From Pseudomonadota bacterium (GTDB taxonomy: Bacteria > Pseudomonadota > Gammaproteobacteria > Burkholderiales > Thiobacillaceae): a stretch of 9,317 nt of DNA. The notes below the pieces were generated by a model, which had not been told where the DNA came from, made no database searches, and saw only the letters and a list, made by a program, of their open reading frames with translations. The DNA lies in contig JAKBJA010000077.1 in NCBI GenBank assembly GCA_021836225.1, positions 1 through 9,317 of the forward strand. The letters run 5' to 3'. A program made the translations under genes and the position numbers. Below, one piece after another: positions 1-4,819 of the stretch (positions within the stretch are counted from its first letter, which is position 1; each line of letters begins with the position of its first letter).

Positions 1-1665
1 GTGGTGGCGGCCGACGACGGCGTGATGCCGCAGACGCGCGAGCACCTCAACATCCTCGACTTGCTGGGCATCGAGCGCGGCGCGGTGGCCTTGACCAAAA
101 TCGACCGCGTCGAGCCCGAGCGTATTGCGGAAGTCGACCGCGACCTGCAGCGACTGCTGGCTGAAACGGCGCTCGCCGGCGCGCCGGTGTTTCCGCTTTC
201 GGCGACGGATGGGCAGGGCGTCGATGCCTTGCGCGTGCATCTGCACGAAGCTGCCCGATCGATGCCGCAGGCAAAAGAGGAGGGCGGCTTCCGCCTGGCG
301 GTCGACCGCAGCTTCACCCTGAAAGGCGCGGGCACCATCGTCACCGGCACCGTCTTCGCCGGCCGCGTCGAAGTGGGTGACGAACTGGTAGCGACGCCAT
401 CCGGCAAACCGGTGCGGCTGCGCAGCCTGCACGTGATGAACCGGCCGGCGCAGGCTGGGCAGGCCGGGCAGCGCTGCGCGCTCAACCTGGCCGGCGTCGG
501 CAAGGACGAGATCGCACGCGGCGACTGGATCGTGGCGCCGCGCCTGCACGCGCCCACTGCGCGCTTCGACGTGCGCCTGACGCTGTCGCCGCAGGCGCCT
601 GCGCCGCTCACGCACTGGGCGCCGGTGCACCTGCACCTGGGTGCAGCGCATGTCATGGCGCGGGTGGCCTTGCTGGAAGGCGACAGCCTGGCATCGGGCG
701 ACAGCGCGCTGGCGCAATTGGTCGCCGACCGTCCGCTCGGCGCACTTCACGGCGACCGTTTCATCCTGCGCGATGCCGACGCGCGCCACACCCTCGGCGG
801 CGGCGTGGTGCTCGATCCCGGCGCGCCGGCGCGCAAGCGCAAGACGCCGCTGCGGCTGGCCGAGCTGGCCGCGCTGGCTATTACTGGCATCGCGCCGCGC
901 CTGCGTCAGTTGCTCGAGCTGCGCGGGCTCGATCTCGACCGCCTCGCCCTACACTGGAACTGCAAGGATCCGGCCGTACATCTGCCGCACGACAGCACAC
1001 GGGTACGCGCCGGCCACGAGACCTGGGCATTTTCCGCCGCGCATTGGGCAAACCTGCAGGACAGGCTGCGCGCCGATCTCGCCGCCTTCCACGAACGCTT
1101 TCCCGACGAACTGGGCCCCGACGCCGCACGCGCCCGGCGCATGTTCCTGCCGACCCTGTCCGCCGCCGCATTCGCCGCGCTGACCGAGCAACTGCTGGCC
1201 GCAGGCGCATTGCAACGGAGCGGTTCCTGGCTACACCTGCCGACGCACAGCGTCGCGCTCACCCGCGAGGAAGAGGCGCTCTACCAGCGCATCCGTCCCT
1301 GGCTCGCCGAGTCGCCTTTCGACCCGCCGTGGATGCGCGACCTGGTCAGAATGAGCGGCACAGACGAGGGGTCGATGCGCCGCCTGCTGCAGAAACTGGC
1401 GCGCCAGGGCCTGCTGTACCAGGTGGTGCGCGACCTGTTCTACCTGCCGGAAAGCGTGGCCCGACTGGCGGCGCTGGTGCAGGAACTGGAGCACGCGGCG
1501 GGTGAGACGCGCGCGGCGGAATTCCGCGACCGCAGCGGCCTCAGCCGCAAGCGCGCAATCCAGGTGCTGGAGTTTTTCGATCGGGTGGGCTACACGCGCC
1601 GCGTGCGCGAGGCGCATCGACTGCGCAATGCGGACATGTTCGGCAGGGCGGAACATGCTGCTTGA
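1..1665 (+). CDS. selB: Selenocysteine-specific translation elongation factor SelB (5' end off the window)
   Basis: SelB is a GTPase that carries Sec-tRNA to the ribosome at in-frame UGA codons marked by a SECIS hairpin. The reading frame is open at base 1. The first residues visible (VVAADDGVMPQTREH) are the switch II/G3-following part of a translational GTPase G domain, so the P-loop and about 80 N-terminal residues lie upstream; the GTG at base 1 is an internal Val. Visible in order (window residue numbers): the G4 motif as TKID at 32-35, G5-like LSAT at 66-69, EF-Tu-like domain II from about 95 with GTIVTGTVFAG at 111-121, a domain III-like barrel to about 270, and then the long C-terminal winged-helix region that binds SECIS RNA. 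It ends in the conserved SRKRAIQVLEFFDRVGYTRR stretch. The total would be ~635 aa, near the family's usual length. The stop is UGA, 3 nt before selC. Identity is secure. Confidence 0.96.
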   Translation: MVAADDGVMPQTREHLNILDLLGIERGAVALTKIDRVEPERIAEVDRDLQRLLAETALAGAPVFPLSATDGQGVDALRVHLHEAARSMPQAKEEGGFRLAVDRSFTLKGAGTIVTGTVFAGRVEVGDELVATPSGKPVRLRSLHVMNRPAQAGQAGQRCALNLAGVGKDEIARGDWIVAPRLHAPTARFDVRLTLSPQAPAPLTHWAPVHLHLGAAHVMARVALLEGDSLASGDSALAQLVADRPLGALHGDRFILRDADARHTLGGGVVLDPGAPARKRKTPLRLAELAALAITGIAPRLRQLLELRGLDLDRLALHWNCKDPAVHLPHDSTRVRAGHETWAFSAAHWANLQDRLRADLAAFHERFPDELGPDAARARRMFLPTLSAAAFAALTEQLLAAGALQRSGSWLHLPTHSVALTREEEALYQRIRPWLAESPFDPPWMRDLVRMSGTDEGSMRRLLQKLARQGLLYQVVRDLFYLPESVARLAALVQELEHAAGETRAAEFRDRSGLSRKRAIQVLEFFDRVGYTRRVREAHRLRNADMFGRAEHAA

Positions 1666-1668
1666 ATT

Positions 1669-1764
1669 GGAAGGGACGCGTTCCTGGTGGTGCGGCCGGA
1701 CTTCAAATCCGGTTGGGGGTGTCAGTCGCTCCCGGGTGGGTTCGACTCCCACTCCCTTCCGCCA
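1669..1764 (+). tRNA. selC: tRNA-Sec (anticodon UCA)
   Basis: Selenocysteine tRNA, the substrate of SerRS, SelA and SelB. The hallmark long acceptor stem is present: GGAAGGGA (1669-1676) pairs over 8 bp with TCCCTTCC (1753-1760), followed by discriminator G1761 and an encoded CCA (1762-1764). The anticodon arm is CCGGA-CTTCAAA-TCCGG (1696-1712) with anticodon TCA at 1703-1705, which reads UGA. A long variable arm (about 1713-1735) precedes the T arm GTGGG-TTCGACT-CCCAC (1736-1752). At 96 nt it has the size of bacterial tRNA-Sec and closely follows the E. coli pattern. It lies 3 nt after the selB stop, so it is probably cut from a selB-selC transcript. A run of six T (1766-1771) directly after CCA may help end transcription. 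Confidence 0.97.
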
Positions 1765-1789
1765 CTTTTTTCTGCTTATTCGGTGGCAG

Positions 1790-1947
1790 GAATCGGCCAG
1801 AAGCGGAAGTTCATGACCACAACAGCGACCGTCTCTTCATCGGCCAATGCCGCCGGTGGCGTCACCTCAGCTGAATGACCGGTGTCGCGTAGGTTGCCGA
1901 CGTTTAGGGAGTACGCCGCCTGAATGGCCGCATTCGTCAGCAGCGAA
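1790..1947 (-). repeat. Dispersed ~158-bp repeat, copy A
   Basis: This segment matches the reverse complement of 4484-4640 along its whole length with a single 1-nt length difference. The core 1836-1930 differs at only 6 of 95 positions. At the end nearer selC (1790-1815) 6 of 26 positions differ and all six are transitions. The unit includes the palindrome TCAGCTGA (1868-1875). It starts 25 nt after the selC CCA end. Both copies can be translated in one matching frame (containing SLNVGNLRDTGHSAE, minus strand here), but copy B has an early stop, so a protein is not supported. It looks like a non-autonomous or intergenic repeat of unknown type. Strand is given relative to copy B, arbitrarily called plus. 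Confidence 0.85.
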
Positions 1948-2216
1948 TGCGTGCTGTCGACCCAAATCTGTTTTATCCGTGTCGTCTGCAGGGTGAGCCA
2001 GTTGGGGTTTGGACGCGGGATACCGCGAGCCACGGATCTGTGATCGTTACCAGGACACTGCGGCGGCACCAACGTTTCTCTGGGGCGGGATTCCGCCAGG
2101 GCGGAGGCAGTTCATCGCACACCGCTTGATCCATATGGGTGGCAGGCACGACCCGGTCGTAGCCAGCAATGAGGAAACGGGTTCGAACCGAAACAACAAG
2201 GCAGAATGCGAGACAA

Positions 2217-2241
2217 GAAAAACCCGCCGTCAACAAGCGGG
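2217..2241 (-). terminator. Candidate Rho-independent terminator (minus strand)
   Basis: Read on the minus strand: stem CCCGC, 9-nt loop, stem GCGGG, then TTTTT. The stem bases are plus 2237-2241 and 2223-2227, and the T-tract falls at 2222-2218. On the plus strand no T-run follows, so it would act only on leftward transcripts. I see no convincing leftward gene just upstream of it (2242-2485), so it may be the leftover end of a lost gene. Confidence 0.5.
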
Positions 2242-2424
2242 AGGGTAAGGTGTTCGCGCTTGACTACGGTCGGCTAATGGGTGACCCCTTTTATTCAGTA
2301 ATTCGATCCAAACCGGACGGCGTGTTGTCGGAAATCTTTACACTTTCGGGCTCGTCGCCCACCCCCTCCCCTATGCTTTCTTAAACCCATATTAAAATCA
2401 ATGGATTGCATAGTTAAGCACCTG

Positions 2425-2440
2425 TGGCCTATTTCTTGCA
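2425..2440 (+). promoter_or_regulatory. Possible sigma-54 (-24/-12) promoter
   Basis: TGGC (2425-2428) and TTGCA (2436-2440) are separated by 7 nt, giving the exact GG-N10-GC spacing of RpoN promoters (consensus TGGCACG-N4-TTGCW). Three bases of the less conserved middle block (CTA instead of ACG) do not match. A start about 12 nt after the GC would give a ~35-nt leader before the ATG at 2486. No good -35/-10 pair for the housekeeping sigma factor is visible nearby. One short match in this much sequence could be chance, and no enhancer-binding site was identified. Confidence 0.4.
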
Positions 2441-2485
2441 TGCCATCTCGCTGATCAGTCAATAAGATTTTCATGGGAGACATTC

Positions 2486-3250
2486 ATGACATCTGAAAAC
2501 GTCATCGCGTGGCTGCTGATCTTGGCGCCCCTTATTGCCGGCGCCTTGATCTATTTCTCAAAGTCCGCGGCTGCGGTCGCCAAGGTGGGCCGACTGGACG
2601 CGTGGCTGGTCGCCAAGTACGAGGCCGCGCGCGATCAGGATGGCGGATTTTCCCGCTTCGTCACGCGTCCGTTGTTATGGGCGTTGACGCGCGTCCTGGC
2701 CTGGACCGAGCCCATGCCCGACGCCTATCTGCGAAGCACTGCGCGCGTCATCGCGTACGGCTATATCACCGGGCTGATGGTGTATGTGGCGGCAGTGGTT
2801 ACGGTCGCGGCACTTATGATCTTTATCGCTTTCTGGGTACTTGGCCAGTTCCTCGAATCCGGCTCGAATTCCGGAGGCACGGCATACGCACGGGCGGCCG
2901 AACGTGAGGATGACAACCTTCCAGTCGCTAGACGGGCCGGCACGTTTTACCAGGGTGGATCCTGGCTTACCCAAGAGCGCACGGGAAGAATAGATGCCGA
3001 GGGTTACATCTACGGAGGCGGATCCACATTGACGGAGGAGGTCGTCGGCCGGGTCGACAAGAACGGGCGAATCTATAAAGGCAGCAACTTCCTCACTGAA
3101 GACTTGATCGGCCGCATCGACGAGGACGGCACAATCTACAGGGGTACGAACGCGCTCAACGAGGAGAAAATAGGCCGTATCGATGACGATGGCCACGTGT
3201 ATTCGAGCGTATCGTGGTTTACGGAGAAACGGGTCGGGCAGTTGGAATAG
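2486..3250 (+). CDS. Two-helix membrane protein with five C-terminal 21-residue beta-flower-type repeats
   Basis: A 254-aa protein of unknown function. The ATG at 2486 follows GGGAGA (2475-2480) at 5 nt. A hydrophobic helix lies at about residues 7-25 and a second, longer one at about 92-120. Between them is a charged stretch, probably on the opposite side of the membrane from the C-terminus's partner face; topology is not settled by the sequence. Residues 153-254 form five near-identical units starting at 153, 174, 195, 216 and 237 (the last shortened to 18). Each follows the pattern xIYxGxxxLTEExxGRIDxDG. This pattern resembles proteins named '4-/5-fold beta-flower', in which each unit forms one blade; that link is by motif memory, not a search. 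A terminator-like hairpin follows at 3288-3316, so it is probably transcribed apart from the next gene. Composition is less GC-rich than selB. A role in the envelope is an inference from the helices. Confidence 0.85.
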   Translation: MTSENVIAWLLILAPLIAGALIYFSKSAAAVAKVGRLDAWLVAKYEAARDQDGGFSRFVTRPLLWALTRVLAWTEPMPDAYLRSTARVIAYGYITGLMVYVAAVVTVAALMIFIAFWVLGQFLESGSNSGGTAYARAAEREDDNLPVARRAGTFYQGGSWLTQERTGRIDAEGYIYGGGSTLTEEVVGRVDKNGRIYKGSNFLTEDLIGRIDEDGTIYRGTNALNEEKIGRIDDDGHVYSSVSWFTEKRVGQLE

Positions 3251-3287
3251 GCCGAGCACGGGGTTGTTGAGCGCGGCGAAACTTAGA

Positions 3288-3316
3288 TGGGCGCGGGTTT
3301 ACGCGGCCAATTTTTT
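3288..3316 (+). terminator. Candidate Rho-independent terminator after the repeat protein gene
   Basis: TGG-g-CGCG (3288-3295) can pair with CGCG-g-CCA (3302-3309) around a 6-nt loop, with one G-G mismatch in the stem, followed by A and six T (3311-3316). It lies 38 nt after the stop at 3250 and just before the ribosome binding site of the next gene, so it would separate the two transcription units. The mismatch weakens the call. Confidence 0.45.
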
Positions 3317-3342
3317 CTGAAATCTTGGAGGAAATTCAAACT

Positions 3343-3660
3343 ATGAAAAAAGCTCTTGGTATTCTGGTAGTTGTGGTGGTTGCGCTTTCACAATCGTCAT
3401 GCGGGCATGTGGAGAAACTCGGCGATGCAGTCACAGGTCAAGGGACCGGTGACGTTACAGCCATAGGTAACGGCCAATTTGACATTGTTGCTGCCGGTGG
3501 ATTTTCTGCAAACAGAGCCGATACGTATGCAAAATGGGATCGAACCGCAAAGTTGGCTTGCAAGGGTGGGCAATATAAGGTTATTAAACGGGACTGGCAG
3601 TCTGCTACGTACCCAGGAATATTGGGCGGCATCATCGAATGCACCAATAAGAAATCTTAA
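3343..3660 (+). CDS. Small putative lipoprotein or exported protein (105 aa)
   Basis: I do not recognise the family. The start chosen is ATG at 3343 (MKKALGILVVVVVALSQSSC), because it opens a classic export signal: two lysines, a Val-rich core and Cys20. GGAGG at 3327-3331 lies 11 nt upstream, slightly far but the only candidate; a TTG at 3325 in the same frame would destroy the signal and overlap the GGAGG. The lipobox is imperfect: QSSC has Gln where Leu/Val/Ile is usual at -3, so lipidation is likely but not certain. The mature ~85 residues hold a Gly-rich stretch and two further cysteines, C73 and C100, which could form a disulfide, with YAKWD and KRDW motifs between or near them. DNA is clearly AT-richer than the flanking core genes, suggesting transfer. 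It lies 68 nt before a second lipoprotein gene on the same strand, possibly cotranscribed. Confidence 0.75.
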   Translation: MKKALGILVVVVVALSQSSCGHVEKLGDAVTGQGTGDVTAIGNGQFDIVAAGGFSANRADTYAKWDRTAKLACKGGQYKVIKRDWQSATYPGILGGIIECTNKKS

Positions 3661-3675
3661 ATGCTAACCACCTCT

Positions 3676-3690
3676 GCGGGCTTCGTCCGC
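3676..3690 (+). terminator. Small intercistronic hairpin, weak terminator candidate
   Basis: GCGGG (3676-3680) and TCCGC (3686-3690) pair, with one G-T pair, around the loop CTTCG. Only GTTT follows, so termination would be poor. It may instead stabilise the 3' end of the 105-aa gene's message. Confidence 0.25.
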
Positions 3691-3728
3691 GTTTACCAAT
3701 GGGCGTCTTCACGAAAGGGCATACTAAG

Positions 3729-4334
3729 ATGCGTTTCTTATTGGCTCTGGTTGTTAGTGTTGGGTTAGTTGGATGTGGGGATAGTTCAAAGCTATCGAGA
3801 AGCAAGGCTGAGGATCTCATTCAAGATACCGTGAGGTTTAACACCGTGACTGACACAATTTCTACCGGTGCATATAGCGTATTCACTAAGTGGGACGGAG
3901 ATATCGACCCATGGCTATTAGGCGGAAAAATATTGCCTAGTTTAGCCCAACAGGATCTCGTGACCTATACGGAGTCCCGTGGTTTTGGGGGTTCTACATT
4001 GTATGCGGTTGCTTTAACTTCAAAGGGAAGGCAATTCCTTCTAAAAGAAGTAAAGCCAGAAAGGGATGATGGCAAGCTTGCAGTGATCAGACTCTGCGAA
4101 AGAAAGATTGTTGAAGTGACCGGCATAGAACAACCAAAACCGCAAGAAGCCAAGGTTAGTTTCAACTACAGTGCCCATAACCCAACATCTTTTGGCGAGA
4201 CAACACCCAAAAAGTGCTCTGCTGAAATACGAAAAGGAGCTGCGGAGTTAAAGCTTTTTGATGACGGCTGGCGTATCGGAAAAGTAATCTTTTATACAGA
4301 CCATGGATACGACTTTGAGCGTTATCTTGAATAA
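3729..4334 (+). CDS. Putative lipoprotein (201 aa), function unknown
   Basis: I do not recognise the family with confidence. The start chosen is ATG at 3729, preceded by AAAGGG (3714-3719) at 9 nt. It yields MRFLLALVVSVGLVGC, a textbook type II signal peptide with lipobox LVGC and lipidated Cys16. An in-frame ATG at 3699 would add ten residues before the signal and is less likely. Residue 17 is Gly rather than Asp, so the inner-membrane retention signal of enterobacteria is absent and outer-membrane sorting is the default guess. The mature part has a helix-rich first third, then LVTYTESRG...YAVALTSKGRQFL around 78-104, which looks like a small winged-helix-like fold, then EVTGIEQP (129-136) and a C-terminal FDDGWRIGKV segment (177-186). 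C123 and C163 may pair. A hand count over 4081-4140 gives 26 G/C of 60, against 50 of 60 over 781-840 in selB: good evidence of foreign origin. Confidence 0.82.
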   Translation: MRFLLALVVSVGLVGCGDSSKLSRSKAEDLIQDTVRFNTVTDTISTGAYSVFTKWDGDIDPWLLGGKILPSLAQQDLVTYTESRGFGGSTLYAVALTSKGRQFLLKEVKPERDDGKLAVIRLCERKIVEVTGIEQPKPQEAKVSFNYSAHNPTSFGETTPKKCSAEIRKGAAELKLFDDGWRIGKVIFYTDHGYDFERYLE

Positions 4335-4427
4335 GGGCCAACCAGATCTTGAGCAAAGCTAGTGGCATTACCTGAGCTTCCCAAACGCATGATGTACCTC
4401 GCGGATGCCAACGTCCGCAATGCGCCG

Positions 4428-4447
4428 CCAAGCAGCCGGTTGCTTGG
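4428..4447 (+). terminator. Perfect 7-bp hairpin downstream of the lipoprotein gene
   Basis: CCAAGCA (4428-4434) and TGCTTGG (4441-4447) are perfect complements around the loop GCCGGT. It lies about 95 nt after the stop at 4334 and is followed by GATTCTTGAG, which is not a true T-tract. A second, weaker stem GCGGA/TCCGC (4401-4405 with 4414-4418) precedes it. Together they may mark the 3' end of the lipoprotein transcript, but this is a guess from position. Confidence 0.3.
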
Positions 4448-4483
4448 GATTCTTGAGTGACTCCAGAGGGTCGGGGGCCGTCC

Positions 4484-4640
4484 TTCGCTGCTAACGAAAA
4501 CGGCCATTCAGGCGGCGTTCTCACTAAACGTCGGCAACCTGCGCGACACCGGTCATTCAGCTGAGGCGACGCCACCGGCCGCAATGGCCGATGAAAGGAC
4601 AGTCGCCATACCAGCATGAACTTCTGTTCTTGGCTGACTC
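4484..4640 (+). repeat. Dispersed ~157-bp repeat, copy B (inverted relative to copy A)
   Basis: Reverse complement of copy A (1790-1947). The best-kept part is 4501-4595, with 6 mismatches in 95 bases against copy A. The palindrome TCAGCTGA is kept here too. The frame that is open through copy A is cut short in this copy soon after the shared VGNLRDTGHSAE stretch (stop TGA within CATGAACTT at 4616-4619), so neither copy is likely to encode a protein. The two copies enclose 2.5 kb with the three accessory genes. Confidence 0.85.
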
Positions 4641-4740
4641 GGTCAATCGCGCCGAGCACTTGGCTCTGACCTGAACGAAATCGAACCCGAACAATAACTT
4701 GCGGACTTGAGTTTATGCGCTGGGTTATCGAGTTCATCAA

Positions 4741-4811
4741 GCGTGTGCACCCCGCCCAGCCTTGAAAATCAATACGCTACGCCGTGCATTGCAAAGCGGC
4801 TCTGCACACGC
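4741..4811. repeat. Spaced 9-bp inverted repeat at the end of the minus-strand operon
   Basis: GCGTGTGCA (4741-4749) is perfectly repeated in inverse as TGCACACGC (4803-4811), separated by 53 nt that can form smaller internal stems. It lies 9 to 79 nt past the stop of the kinase-ATPase gene, where that transcript should end. There is no T-tract on the minus strand, so it is not a standard Rho-independent terminator. Confidence 0.35.
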
Positions 4812-4819
4812 CTGCACAA

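Larger units (their letters stand above)
1765..2485. other. Gene-poor stretch downstream of selC
   Basis: About 720 bases with no gene that I can support. It begins with a T-run right after the tRNA, then holds one copy of the 158-bp repeat (1790-1947), a small hairpin GGCGG-GATT-CCGCC (2084-2097), a minus-strand terminator-like hairpin (2217-2241) and a possible sigma-54 promoter (2425-2440) before the next gene. Several short open frames occur on both strands. None has a convincing ribosome binding site, recognisable domain or start, and one minus-strand frame (2236-1973) begins inside the terminator stem. The patchwork suggests remnants of earlier insertions at the tRNA 3' end. I looked for a second copy of the selC 3' end here and found none. 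Confidence 0.6.
4335..4819. other. Gene-poor stretch between the lipoprotein gene and the minus-strand operon
   Basis: About 485 bases in which I find no gene. It contains two hairpins soon after the lipoprotein gene (4401-4418 and 4428-4447), copy B of the 157-bp repeat (4484-4640), and a spaced 9-bp inverted repeat near the minus-strand gene end (4741-4749 with 4803-4811). A long open frame on the minus strand (4740-4162) runs through the repeat and antisense to the lipoprotein gene, has no recognisable domain and is rejected. The accessory segment probably ends somewhere between 4640 and 4819, where sequence character returns to that of the core genes. Confidence 0.55.

Noticed and set aside
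1776..2072. 98-aa minus-strand open frame through repeat copy A
   Set aside because: Copy B carries the same frame but stops early, the conserved stretch covers only the repeat unit, and no ribosome binding site or domain supports it.
1973..2236. 87-aa minus-strand open frame with a signal-peptide-like start
   Set aside because: Its start codon lies inside the stem of a minus-strand terminator hairpin, and the rest is rich in Arg, Pro and Trp with no fold-like pattern.
4162..4740. 192-aa minus-strand open frame
   Set aside because: It runs across repeat copy B and antisense into the 201-aa lipoprotein gene and shows no recognisable domain or start signal.
1765..4819. Integron cassette array or CRISPR array in the accessory segment
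   Set aside because: No attC-type core sites (RYYYAAC ... GTTRRRY) sit between the genes, and no short direct repeats with regular spacers are present.
1765..4819. Second copy of the selC 3' end as an attachment site
   Set aside because: Searching by eye for the T-arm and acceptor sequence (GGTTCGACTCCCACTCCCTT) found no second copy, full or partial, downstream.
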